From positions 1 through 30,260 of the forward strand of contig NW_008705578.1 of assembly GCF_000186865.1 (NCBI RefSeq): a DNA stretch of 30,260 nucleotides. The letters run 5' to 3'. Shown piece by piece: positions 8,091 through 18,659 of this stretch. The first letter of the stretch is position 1. Each line of letters opens with the position of its first letter. A model generated the notes under the pieces. That model had not been told where the DNA came from. It saw nothing but the letters and a program-made list of their open reading frames with translations, and did not search any database. Source of the stretch: Aureococcus anophagefferens (taxonomy: Eukaryota > Sar > Pelagophyceae > Pelagomonadales > Pelagomonadaceae). The position numbers and the translations under genes are program-made.

Positions 8091-11000
8091 TCACTCCTCC
8101 TCCGCGTCGGAGGACTCGATGGCCGGGAGGGGCCCGAGGAACTCGAGGACGAGGTGCTGGGCGTCGCCGGCGTCGTTGCGCTGCACCGACGCGCGGTAGA
8201 GGTCGTCGGAGGCCATCGCGGGCACCGCGGCGAGGAGCGCCTTCTTCCGCGCGTCGACGTCCGACGGCGCGTCCGCGGCCGGGTCCTCGGCGAAGAGGGC
8301 CTTGAGCGTGTCGTCGGCGGCGAGGGCGCGCATGGCGTCGACGGTGGCGCGCGCGAGGCGGTCGAGCGCGCGGACGCGGTAGCCGTCGTTGCCGAGGAGC
8401 GCGCGGCACGCGTCGTCGAACGCGGCCTTGGTGACGTCGCCGCAGAGGAGCATGGCGACGAGCTCGAGGAAGCCCGCGTAGCCCCGGGCGCAGCAGCGCT
8501 CGACCTCGCTGCCCGTGCCGTCGTCGCCGCCGTCGTCGCTCTTCCGGCCGCCGTCGCCGTCGTCGTCCGCGCGCGCCGCGGGCTCGCCGTCGTCGTCCGC
8601 GCGGATCGCGTCCGCGACGTCGTGGGGCTCGGCGGCGCGCCGCCGCTGGCGCGCCGTCTCCGCCTCGCAGAGGGCCCGCGCGTCGGCGAGGCGCGCGTAG
8701 ACCATCTGGTGCAAGCGCGCGAAGACGTAGACGCGCTCGTTCGCGAGCGCGGCGCCCGCTTGCGCGAGCGCGGACCGCGGCGGCGCCACGAAGGGCACGC
8801 CGGGCGCGGCGTCGTCGGCGGCCGCGGCGCCCTTGGCGGCGCCCCGCTTCTTCTTCGAGCCGCCGCCCTTCTTGGAGGCCTTGGACGCGGGCTTGGGCGA
8901 CGACGCCTGCGCGGCCTCGACGGCCGCCGCCGCGGCGTTCGACGCGTCCTCGGCGGCGAGCGCGTCGGCGAGGGGCGCCATGTCCAGGTCGTCTAAAGCG
9001 AAGACGTCGCGGGGCCGCAGGAAGCGCGGCCCGTCGGCGAGGCGCACCTCGTAGCAGCAGTCCGCGCGCGCCTCGGCCGCGGGCGCGGGCGCGTCGCCGA
9101 GCGACTCGAGCGACGCGGACCGGGGCCGCGGCGCGGCGGAGTCGCCGTCGTCCGGCGCCTCCGTGACGCCCTCGCCGGAGCCCGCGTCGCCGTCGTCCGC
9201 GCCCTCGACGGCCGCGCCCTCGGGCGCGTCCGCGTGGAACGCGACGACGACCGCGTCGCCGCGCTTCGTGATGACGCGACTGCCCCGGGGCAGCGGCTGG
9301 CGGTCCGCGCCCTCGGACGCCTCGCCGGAGTCCGCCGCGCCCCGCGACAGGCCCGCGGGCAGGTGCGCCGCGAGGCACGCCGTCGGCAGCCCGTAGAGCT
9401 CGAAGACGAAGTCGCGCCAGACCTCGCGCGCGACGACCTTCTGCTCCGCTAAAGGCGTCGACGAGTGCTCCAGCGCGAGCATGAGCACGCTCACGACGTC
9501 CTTCTGGATGTCGCCGTCGCCGACGGCGTAGGTCAGCGACGCGACGGGCGCGTCGGCCGCGCCGATGGGCTTGAACGACGCGCCGCCGTCGTCGTCCGGG
9601 GGCCCGTCGTCGTCGGCGCCCGTGATCTCCTTGATCTCCTGCACGAGCCACTTGCTCGAGCAGCGCTTCTTGTCGAGCGCGCGCCAGAAGTGGGCCCGGT
9701 GGTCGAGCGACTTGGCAAAGTGGCCGCGGACCTTGCGGCGCCAGCGGCGGCTCAGGCCCACGCGCGCGGCGCGCCACTCGAAGTCCTTCTCGCGGAGGCG
9801 CTTCGCGAGGATGCCCGCCGCGACCTGGGGCGCCTTGTAGAGCGCCGCCAGCGCGTCGGCGTCGCGGTCGCCGTAGACGCGGCAGATCGCCGCGACGTGG
9901 ATGGGACTCAGGCCCCGGCGGAGGAGCGCGCGCGGGCCGACGCCGCCGGGCGGGCCGGCCTCGGCGCCGTCGAGGAAGGCCTTCTCCGCGGCCATGCGCT
10001 CGGCCTTGAGCGCGGCCGCCGCGTCGCGCCGCTCGCGCTCCTCGGCGTCGGCCGCGGCGTCGTCGTCCGCCGCCGCGGCGGCGTCGTCGCCGCCGTCGAC
10101 GTCCATCTGCTCGCCGTCGCCCTCGTCCTTGTCCGCCGCCGACGCCCGCTTCGGCCGCTTCGACTTGGGCTCGGCGGCCGGCGCCTTCTTCGCCGGCGCG
10201 CCGCGCTTGCCGCGGCCGCCGCGCTTCTTGGGCTTGGCCTCCTCGACGGCCTCCTCGGCGGCCGGCGGGCTCGGCGCGCGCGCGGGCGCGTCCGGCGGCG
10301 CGGGCGCGAACATGGCCACGGCGTAGGCGCCGTCGTCGTCGATGGCGACCTCGTTGGGCGGCGGGCACGCGGCGATGGCCTCGAGCGCGCGGATCGCCGC
10401 GGCGTTCGCGTTGACGACCATGTCGATCTCGAAATGCTCGTCCTCGGCCTTGAAGAGCGCCTCCTCGTGGGCGTTGCGCCGGAGCTGGAGCTGGCTGTAG
10501 TTGGCGTCGTCGCTGCCGATGGGCACGGAGACCCAGTCGTCGTTGAGCACGGCCGCGTCGAGCTCCGACCGCCGGCTGCAGACGACGCGCGGCACGGACT
10601 CGGGCAGCCGGCGGTAGCTCGGCGTCCGCCGGAGCTCGAAGGGCGAGTCGTCGCCGAAGTCGAGCTCCGACAGGGGCAGCGACGTCCAGTCGCCCAGCGT
10701 CTGCTGCTTGTTCGCGGCCTTGAGGCCGCGCCGGAGGATCTTGTCGCCCGACGCCACACTGCGGTCGTCGTCGCCCGCGTCGTCGGACCCGCCCGGCGGC
10801 GGCGTGCGCCGGCCGCCGCGGCCCGCGCCGCGCGTGCCCGGCCGGCCGCCGGACGCCGCGCCGCGCGTCGTCATCTGCGCGTCGCCGTCGTCGTCGAGCC
10901 CGCGGCCGACGCTCCCCAAATCGTCGTCGTCGTCGCTGCCCGCGCGCGGCGACTCCTCGCCGGACGTGTCGACGACGTAGCGCGGCCGCTTCGCCACGGA

Positions 11001-13513
11001 GGAGAAGAGCAGGGGGTCGTCGTCGCCCTCGGGCTCGACGCGCCGGCCCGGGTGCGCCGCGCGCTTGGCCAGCGCGAACGCCGCGTCGCGCCAGTCCGCA
11101 AAGGGGCCGACGCGCGACGACCGGCGGCAGAGCATGGCGACGTCGTCGACGAGGTGCTTGCCCTTGGGCGCGCCGTGGCCCCAGTCCACGACGTTGTCGA
11201 CGATGGACCGCAGCAGCGCGCCGAACGCGTCGCCGTCGAGCGCGCCGCGGCTCACGGCCTCGAGGCCCCGGAGCACGGACCGCCACGCGTAGAGGCGCTC
11301 GCGCTCGAGGTCCGACGCGGGCACGTCGGCGACGAGGGACGGCAGCGCCGCGGCCTCGGCCTCCGTGAGCATGAGCTCGCCGAACTCGCTCTTCTTCCGC
11401 TTCCACTCGGCCTCGTCGTCGCCGCTGCCGGCGGCGTTCGCGTCCGCCGCGGCCCTGGCGTCGTCGACGTCCATGGCCACGGGCTCGGGCTTGACCTCGG
11501 GCTTGGCCTCGGGCGCCGCCGGGATCGCCGCGGGGATCGCCGCCGGGGGCGCCGCGGGGGGCGCCGCGGGGGGCGCCGCGGCGGCCGCGTCGCCCGCCGG
11601 GGCCGCCGGCGCGCCCGCGGGCGCGGCCGCGTCGGCCGCGGCCGCGGCGGGCGCGGCGCCCTCGGCCGGGACCTCGGGCGCCGCCGCCGCCGCCGCCGCC
11701 GCGGCCTTGTCCTCCTCGGCGAGGGCGTACATCTGGGCGAGCGCGTCCTTGGCGAGCGTGCAGTTCACGGGCGCGTCCCCGGGCTTCGAGTTGTCCTCGT
11801 CGCGGAGGTGCTTGTACTTGCGGCGCCGCAGGAACTGGTCGCGCTCGTCGTCGGACTTGTCCGAGTCGTGGTCCTTGAGCACCTGCTCCAGCGTCGGCAG
11901 GCCGCGGAGCGCCGGGTGCTCGGGCTTGGCGTCGGGCGGCGCGCCTGCGTGGAATTCAACCGCTGGTTTAAACTTCAGAATTCTCTAGCTCGATCACATC
12001 GAAGTCGATTCGGCTGATTTTTGGACGAATCGATTGCTCTCGTCGAGTCCTCGAAGCACAGCCGAAGAGCTCGCGTCGAAAATGCGCACATTGAAGTCGG
12101 GTTGAAGATTTGAATTCCACACGGCGGCGCGCGGCGCATCTTGTAGAGCGCGTTGCCGTAGGACGACCGGCCGAAGGTGCGCTTCGCGTCGGCGAGGGGG
12201 CCCAGGGCCCGCGCCAGGTGGCCGCTCCGCGCGCCGCCCCGGCACGCCTCGCCCGTCGCCGTGCCTTCGCCGACGAGCGCGAAGCGGAGCCGGCGGAGGA
12301 TCGCGACCTCGTCCGCGCGCGGGCTCGCCGAGTCCGCGAAGCCAAAGTACTCGAAGCGCTTCTGCTTCGACGCCGCGAGCTCGGCGCGCGCCGTCGCGCG
12401 CGCGTCCGCCGCCGCGTCCCGCAGGTCGCCGAGCGTCATCGCGCCGCCCAGACCGCGGCGCGCGGGGCCGCGGCCCATCGCGCCGCGCGCCGCGCCGCGC
12501 GCCGCGCCCATCGCGTCCTTGGGCACGGACCGCTCGAGGGCGCGGTCGGCCCGCGACGAGCCGCCGACCGTGTTGTAGGGCCGCGAGTAGTCGCCGCCGC
12601 CGCCCTGGCGCGGGCCGCCGTCGCCGCCGCCGCGCTTCGCGCCGCGGCCGCCGCGGCCCCCGCGGCCCCCGCGGCCGCCGCGCCCGCCGCCGCCGCGCCC
12701 GCCGAAGGGCCGCGGCGCGCCGCCGGGGTTCCGCGACTCCGCGTCGGCCGCCGCGCGCTGGAGGAAGAGGCGCTGCGCGGGCTCGATGGCCGCGTCGGGC
12801 AGGAAGTACGTGAACTCGCGCAGCAGGTCCGCGTGGTCCCGGAAGAGCTCCGCGACGCGCCGCAGCACCTCCTGGATGCCCTTCTGCTCGCGCTGGTACG
12901 TGTGGAGCACCTCGAGGAAGGCCTTGTAGGTCTCGGGCTGGTGCTCGAACCGCTTCTTGATCGCCGTGACGTACGCGATCGCGTTGTCGAATTCCACCTA
13001 GACGTCGGTCGGCTGATGTGTCGACGGGCGGTCCTCTCCCGTCGTAGGCTCGAATGGTTCGCGGGGACGAAACGCGCGCGCGAAAGACTCGAGTTGAAGC
13101 GACGTCGAATCTCGACCCCGGAATTCGACCGGCTGGCGCGCGCCGTCGTCGCCGGGCCCCGGCTCCTCCTTCTTCGGCGGGGCCTTGGGCTTGGGCTTGG
13201 CCATGGCCTTCTTCGCCGCGGCCTGCTGGGCCGGCGGCAGCATGTTCTTGGGCCGCGCGCCGATCTCTCCGCGGAGCTGGTCCCGCAGCTCGACGGGCAC
13301 GTCGATCTTGTAGCCCTCGGGCAGGAACGTGTTGAAGCCGTAGATGAGCTTGCCGTAGCCCTCGAAGAGCGTCGACACGCGCGCGATGACGCCCGGCGTG
13401 TCGATCTCCTGGCTCTTGAAGCTCTTCATGATCTCGAGGAACTCGTTGTAGATCTCGGGCTCGTCGCCGAACTCCGCCTTGACCTGGTCCAGGTAGAGGA
13501 GCGCGTCCTCGAC
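8091..13513 (-). CDS. SIN3: SIN3 transcriptional co-repressor (5' exon unresolved)
   Basis: Exons as joined here are 13513-13130, 12997-12121 and 11944-8091, about 1,700 residues, all in frame. The first exon opens inside PAH1 ([12 protein letters not shown], then [19 protein letters not shown] and [12 protein letters not shown]). PAH2 follows ([10 protein letters not shown], then [19 protein letters not shown]). A Gly/Arg-rich tract is at about 12590-12720. The HDAC-interaction domain is at about 10690-10370 ([44 protein letters not shown]). The next block has [15 protein letters not shown] and [13 protein letters not shown], and a Sin3 C-terminal domain is at about 8770-8350 ([15 protein letters not shown]). 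SIN3 scaffolds histone deacetylase complexes in the nucleus. A clear PAH3 was not found. The first exon must lie upstream of the acceptor at 13514, since an in-frame TAG abuts PAH1; its donor could not be fixed. Confidence 0.9.
11937..12132 (-). mobile_element. Introner element forming a SIN3 intron, with perfect 8-bp TSD
   Basis: Element 11945-12124 (180 bp), flanked by an exact 8-bp duplication (GCGCGCCG on the gene strand) at 12125-12132 and 11937-11944. The ends are inverted repeats: GTGGAATTCAA at one end, TTGAATTCCAC at the other. The reading frame requires the donor GTGGAA at 12120 and the acceptor CACGCAG ending at 11945, giving a 176-bp intron. The mRNA then keeps one TSD copy plus 4 element bases, 12 extra bases in frame (codons for C-A-P-P). 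The inner sequence matches the elements at 21250-21440 and 25565-25767, for example CCGACTTCAATG and CCAAAAATCAGCCGAA. Confidence 0.93.
12990..13129 (-). mobile_element. Degenerate introner forming a second SIN3 intron, TSD donates GT
   Basis: Intron 12998-13129 (132 bp) splits SIN3 between the PAH1 exon and PAH2. The gene strand reads CCG|GTCGAATT at the donor and TCTAG|GTGGAATT at the acceptor, so the presumed 8-bp TSD (7/8 match) supplies the GT donor. Splicing restores Q-P-V-E-F-D, exactly the PAH2 start seen in other SIN3 proteins. The body is shorter and more diverged but shares ATCAGCCGA..CGACGTC and CTTCAA with the better copies. The intron is firm; family membership is likely but not certain. 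Confidence 0.72.
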
Positions 13514-14416
13514 CTAGGCGGTTGCGGGGGTGCGGTTGCGCGCGACCGCGAAGGTCTTCGGGGGGTGGGGGCGCGCGCGGCGGCCGTCCGGGGGGCGCGG
13601 TCGCGCATGTTTCTCCCGCGGACGCGATCCGCTCGATTCCCTCGGCGCGCACGCGCGCGAGGGCCTCCGGGGGGATGGGGGAGCGCGCGGCGGCCGAGTA
13701 GCGCGTGCTGGCGGTGCCCCGGGCCACTGAGCAATGCTTGCCGTTTGAAGGCAGTTCGGGCCCAGAAACCGCTCTCCCGTCCCGGCGCGCGGAGGGCGTC
13801 GCAGCTCGGCCGACGGGATGTCACAGTATTGGCGCATGGGACACCGCGCCGCGCCTTCAACTCGCGGAAATTACGGGCCGCCATCGTCTCTGGAAGAGCC
13901 TTTCAGCCGCTTGGAACGTGAATCGCGCTTCAAATGCCCCGCACGCGGCGGAACCCTCAACTTTGTTGCGTGCGCACGTCAGTACAATGTTCCGCGACAC
14001 CTGGGCCGCGGTATGCTGCCCGGGATGTACTTGCGGCCCGCGCGGCAGCGCGACGGAGGGGCGAGGACACCCTCTCTCTCTCCCTCCAATTTGTCAGGCG
14101 CGGGCTCGCGCTCTGCAAGCGGCGACCCCCGGCGGCCTGCAAGCGCAGAGCTTTCGAGCTCCGCCTGAAGATACTCGCCGGGGGTCTTGACCCGGGTCCA
14201 GGTCACTGAAATGCCGAAGCCCTTCGGATTTCGTCCCCATCCGTGCAACCCCCCGGCATCCCCCGCCCGCGCCGCCCTCCGGAAGCACCACCCATTCCCA
14301 TCTATGGACAAGTTAGAACAAAAACGGGCCGGGGCCTCGGTCGGACAGACGATGCGACGACGGAACGGGGCCTCGGCCCGGGTCGGAGAGACGATGCGAC
14401 GACGGGTCGGTGCGGG
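13514..14416. other. Region upstream of SIN3 PAH1; SIN3 first exon and promoter, otherwise no gene seen
   Basis: The minus strand at 13514-13517 reads CTAG|GTCGAG, an acceptor directly before PAH1. The missing SIN3 5' exon should therefore lie in about 13520-13900, but none of the three frames gives a convincing exon end. Candidate starts on the minus strand include ATGs at about 13884 and 13837. The rest up to the PP2C stop (14417) has small overlapping ORFs on both strands without recognisable motifs, plus a pyrimidine-rich run near 14070-14092. Confidence 0.4.
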
Positions 14417-15770
14417 CTACGAGAGCGCGCACTCGCACGAGGGCGGCGGCGGCGGGACGGCGCGGCTCGGGTTGACGTCGACGACGATGACGGTCGTGTC
14501 GTCCTTGAGGCCGCCTACGAAGGGACGCGCGTCGGCCGAAAAAAATCAAAAAAAAGCGGCACCCACCGTAGCCCGCGTTCTTCGAGTCGCGCGTCGCCGC
14601 GCGGAGGAGCTTCTCCGCGGCCCGCTGGGGGTCCGCGACGCGGCGCACCATCTTCTCCGCGGCCGCGGGCGACACGAGGTCCCAGAGGCCGTCGGAGGCG
14701 AGGATGACGCGGTCGAAGACGGCGTCGCCGGCGGCGTCGTCGGCCGCGGGCAGGGGCCACGTCGCGACCTCGGGCTCGGGGATGACGGCCCGGCTCGCGT
14801 CCCAGTCGCCGATGGACCGCGTCACGACGGTGGACGCGCCGTCGCCGCGCGTCCAGTTGCCCTGGACGACGAGCGGGCCCTCCTGGCCCGACTTGCCGTA
14901 GCGGCGCGTGAACGTCGAGTCGCAGCGCTTGAGGTTGATGGCCTCTGCGACGTCGTGGCTCGGCTTCTCGCGCGCGGCGTTGGCCAGGTTCGCGAAGGAC
15001 GCCTTGCGGACGACGTTCTCGCGCTCGAGGCGGTCGTCGATGCGGCGCTCGCGGCGGAGCGCGTCCGCGACGAGGCCCGGCCGCATGGGCTTCTCGCCCG
15101 AGGCCAGGGCCTTCTTCCGGAGCCGCGCCTCGTAGATGCCGCAGAACTCCGCGAGCCGCGCGTCGTCGTCGCCGTCGCCGGCCGCGGCGCCCGTCGGGCT
15201 CTCCCACGTGAGGAGCTCGCTCCGCGCGCCCCACTCGGCGCGCATGCGGCTCACCTCGGCGGCGTTGCTCGGGTTGTGCTGCGTCGTCGACAGGCGGCCC
15301 CGGGGCGCGCGGCCGGGCGCGCCCGCGAGCATGTCGAAGCGGTACGCGCACGAGTCGCCGACCCACGCGAGGAGGCAGGAGCCGTCGGAGGAATCGGCGT
15401 CGACGAAGAGGCACGTCGCCGTCGTGCCGCTGTCCACGGCCAGGGACCCGAGGCGGTCGTCGAGCTCCCAGCACGCGGCGACGAGCCCCGCCTCGAGGCA
15501 CGCCGCCGCGCGCTTCTCCGGCGACCGCGCGGCCTCCTCGGCGGCGCGCTTCGCGGCGACGTCGTGGAGCTCCGCCGCGCAGAGGTCCGCCGCGCCCTTG
15601 CCGCCGTGGCCGTCGTAGAGGCCGAAGTAGAGGAACGTGCGCTCGCCGACGCGGCAGGCGCCCACGCGCGTCCGGTCCTCGTCCTTCTTCCGCGCGCCCA
15701 TCTGGCTCGCCACGCCGTGCGTCACCGCGACCCGCTTGGGCGGTCCGGCCGGCGCCGGTGCCGGGCACAT
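14417..15770 (-). CDS. PP2C-family (PPM) protein serine/threonine phosphatase
   Basis: Exons 15770-14567 and 14514-14417, 433 residues. The ATG at 15770 (MCPAPAPAGPPKRVAV) is the first in frame; upstream starts are non-ATG. All PP2C landmarks are present in order: DEDRTRVG, YFGLYDGHGGKGAADL, DSGTTATCLFV, AWVGDS, TQHNP with a downstream E-x-x-R, TRSIGDWDA, ILASDGLWDLVS, and after the intron LKDDTTVIVVDV. The metal-binding Asp residues (in ED, DGHGG, SDG and DD) are retained, so it should be an active Mg/Mn-dependent phosphatase. Without removal of the 52-bp intron the final DDTT motif is lost. A substrate cannot be named. It is probably cytosolic or nuclear, since no signal peptide is seen. 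Confidence 0.93.
14515..14566 (-). other. 52-bp intron in the PP2C gene
   Basis: The gene strand reads GGCTACG|GTGGGTGCCGC at the donor and CCTTCGTAG|GCGGCC at the acceptor. Two T-runs (8 and 7 T) lie just inside. Removal joins ...NAGYG to GLKDDTTVIVV in frame and restores the canonical last PP2C motif. It shows no resemblance to the introner family and no TSD. Confidence 0.88.
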
Positions 15771-16085
15771 GGCCGCGCGCGCGCGGCGGCGCGGCGTCTC
15801 GGCGAGGAGCTCGGCGTCGACGTCGCGACGACGTTCCTCGGCGCGCACGCGACTGTGCCCGGGCTGCCAGACGATTGTACGATAGTCAGCTGTTAGAATG
15901 CAGCACGAGTGCAGGCAATATTGGCGCGCTGGGTGCTCGCGAACTTCAATATTTTAGCGTCAACCCGAAGATACGTGCCTCGGACGATGCAAACCTTTTT
16001 TCAAGGCGCGACGTGTGCCTTGACGGCGCCGCCGCGACGCGCCGCGCCGGAACCCCCCGGGCGCTTCGCGAAATTACATCCAAAA
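15771..16085. other. Intergenic region upstream of PP2C, no gene seen
   Basis: This 315-bp gap separates the PP2C start from the stop of the upstream same-strand TPR-SGNH gene. It should contain the PP2C promoter and the 3' UTR of that gene. It is more A/T-rich around 15870-16010 than its flanks. No coding signal, repeat or clear promoter motif was recognised. Confidence 0.45.
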
Positions 16086-18533
16086 TCAGAGCGCGTCCGC
16101 GAGGGCCGGCGCGAGGAGGTCGTCGAGGTACGTCGGGTGGAGGTGCGTGCCGTCGAGGCAGTAGCCCGGCTTGAGCCCCGTCTCGTCGAGGAAGCCGTCG
16201 AAGAAGTCGAGCCAGACGAGGTCCGACGCCTCCACGAGGGCCCGGAGGACCGCGTTGTACTTCTTGACCATGTCGCGCGTCTCGTCGAGGACCGGCGGCA
16301 CGGGGTGCACGAGGCCCTTCGCGTAGCCGCGCTCCTTGCAGAGCTTGGACGCCTTGTCGACGAAGATCGCCGCCGTCGCGACGATGCCCGCGTCGACGTC
16401 CGGGTAGCGCAGCTTCTCGACGGCGACGAGGATGCCCTCGCGGCAGTCGATCTCGCCGAGGACGAAGAGCACCGTCGCGCCCCGCGGGATCGTACCCGCG
16501 GGCGCGTCCCGCGTGCCGCCGCCCGTTCCCGGGAAGAGGCCCAGGTCCGCGGCGACCGCCGGCGACGAGCAGGCGGCCGCGTCGAGGCCGACGACCGCGT
16601 AGAAGTTCCGCTTCGGGTAGAAGCTCCCCTCCGCCCGCAGATGCCAGTGCTTCAGGCCCGTCACGAGCGCGGGCCGGAGCCGCGCGATGCCCCTGGCGCC
16701 CAGGTCCAGCGTCTTCCAGGCCGGCGCGAGCGCGTGGCTGTCGCCGCAGACGTAGACGTCCGCGACGCCCGGCGGGTTCGGCGCGCCGAGCGGCGGCGGC
16801 GGCCCGCGCGCGTCCACGGCCAGGATCTGCGCGACGCAGCAGTAGTAGGCGTGCTCGTTGCGGATCGTCGTCTCGTGCAGGGCCTTGGCGCTGCCCCGGC
16901 GCGTCGGCTCGAGCGCCGCGATCAGCGCCGTCGCGCGCGCGAGGCCGCCGCCGAGGTACAAAATCTTCACGACCGCGAAGAGGAGCGCCAGCACGTCCAG
17001 CGCGTCGTCGGAGAAGAGCTCGGCCTTCGTCGGCCGCGCGTCCTCCTGGCCGCGCACGACGGCGTACGCGCCGGGCTTCTCGTCGACCCAATCTAAAGCT
17101 AAATCGTCGCCGGCGACGAACGCCGCGGACCCGAAGTTCCCGCGGCCCTCGAGGGGCTCGAGGCAGGCCTTGAGGGACACGCCGTGGGCGCCGACGACGC
17201 CCTTCTTCTTCTCGAGGAATTTCACGGCGACGCGCAGCGCCGCGTCGTAGTCGTTCAAAATTTCGTGCGCCTGTGTGCTTCGGGTCGCCACCAACCTCCA
17301 AACTCACTCGCTCGATGGAATCGAAGCCGTTTTGGCTCTCTCGCCGAGCTCTGGAAGACGCGCCGCCGCAACCGATTCATATTGAAGTCGGCTCGAAGAT
17401 TCGACGCGGCCGCGAGCGTGCACCAAATTCAGCGCGTAGGACGCGGAGCTCGGCCGCTCGCCCCAGGCCCAGGCCAACAGCTCGACGGCGACCTCGACGT
17501 AGCCGTGGTCCTTGGCGATGGTCGCGAGGAAGGCCACGGCCGCCGCGGACTCGCCCTTGGCGCCGAGCTGGCGCCGGAGCCTCTCGACGCCCCGGGGCTC
17601 GCCGAGCGCGCGCGCGAGCGCGTGGCGCGCGTCCTTGTCGTTCTGGTCCGCGACGACGGCGCGCAGGAGCAGCGACAGCTCGTCGTCGAGCTTGCCCATC
17701 TCGCGCGCGATCGCCGCGTAGCAGCACGCCGCGGCGACGTGCTGCTGGTCCGCGCCGAGGACCTTCTCCGTGAGCTCGCAGGCCTCGTCGACGTCGCCCT
17801 CGGCGAGGAGCACGCGCGCGAGGGCGACGACGACGTCGGCCTCGGCGACGGCGTTGGCCGCGTCGCGCGCCGCGAGCGCGCGGCGGAACGCCTTTTGCGC
17901 CTCGGTCCACCGGCCGAGGTACGCGTGGCAGCGGCCCAGCGCGTAGGCGTCGCGCCGCTCCTTGGAGGCGGCGAAGAGGTCCGCGAACTGGGTCGCGGCG
18001 CCTTTGTGGTCGCCGCGCGCGAGCGCGATGGCCGCGAGGCCCCGCGCGGCGTCGCGCGAGCCCGGCGCGGCCTCGAGGATGGCCTCGTAGAGGTGCTTCG
18101 CCGTCTTCAAGGCCTTGCCCGCGCGCTGCGTGTCCGCGCGCTTCAAGAGCTTCTTCATGAGCTGCGTCGCCTCCTGCTCCTGCGCGCTGGGCTTCGGCTT
18201 CTCGGGCGCGGCCGCGGGCGGCGGCTTCGGCGCCGCCACGGGCTTCGGCGGCGGCGGCGGCGGCGCGGGCGCTGGTGTCGGCGCCGGTGCGGGCTTCGGC
18301 TTCGCCGCGCACCGCGTCACGAAGACGTCGCTCTTCGCCTTGAGCGACGCCCAGCTCGACGCCGCGAGCACGAGGCCCTCGTGCCGCGCCTCCAGCGCCT
18401 CGAGCGGCGCCGCCGCCGGGTGCTTCTTCGCGAACTTGGCGCAAAACTTTGCTAACGCATCGTCGAGCGGCGCGTCGGTTTTGGCCTTCATCGTGAAGGC
18501 CGGCTCGTCGATGTGGAGATAGACTGCGGCCAT
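16086..18533 (-). CDS. TPR protein fused to an SGNH/GDSL-like hydrolase domain
   Basis: Exons 18533-17424 and 17270-16086 give 764 residues in frame. The ATG at 18533 begins MAAVYLHIDEPAFTMKAK. After a Pro/Ala linker (about 18190-18310) come TPR-type helices (KTAKHLYEAILEAAPGSRD, AYALGRCHAYLGRWTEAQKA, AVELLAWAWGERPSSASYAL). The last TPR crosses the intron (SYALNL|AHEILNDYDAALRVA), which ties both halves into one gene. The second half has VYVCGDSHALAP (block I, Ser nucleophile), VLFVLGEIDCREG and DGTHLHPTYLDDLL (block V, Asp and His), the pattern of SGNH hydrolases. TPRs may bind a partner or position a substrate; the reaction is unknown. A naive call would split this into two genes. Confidence 0.85.
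17263..17423 (-). mobile_element. Introner forming the intron of the TPR-SGNH gene
   Basis: Intron 17271-17423 (153 bp). The gene strand reads AATTTG|GTGCACGC at the donor and CACACAG|GCGCACGA at the acceptor. The presumed 8-bp TSD copies match 6/8 (GTGCACGC and GCGCACGA) and the first supplies the GT. The element body (17271-17415) contains AATCTTC..GCCGACTTCAAT, aligned with the left part of the other introners, and the ACACAG end. Frame and TPR homology across the join support the splice. It appears older or of a different subfamily than the copies with perfect TSDs. Confidence 0.8.
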
Positions 18534-18659
18534 CGCGGCGGTCAGTTGATCGCTGCACTTTGTCGCTGCTTTGCCTCAACTTGAAGCAGCTACACTGGAC
18601 AGCTCTGCCTTAGAGCGTCCTGCGGATGGGGGGACTTCGAAGGGGGGGGGGCTTGTCGC

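Noticed and set aside
7942..11406. 1,154-codon minus-strand ORF, Arg/Ala-rich
   Set aside because: It overlaps the SIN3 frame, which has the PAH, HID and C-terminal motifs. The composition of this ORF is that of a GC-rich shadow frame.
9465..12017. 850-codon plus-strand ORF opposite SIN3
   Set aside because: Arg/Leu/Val-rich, with no motifs; it is the complement of SIN3 coding sequence and its introner.
13426..13884. Minus-strand ORF as SIN3 first exon
   Set aside because: The frame is wrong for PAH1. Joining needs an intron whose donor I could not place; the best alternative would be only 33 bp long.
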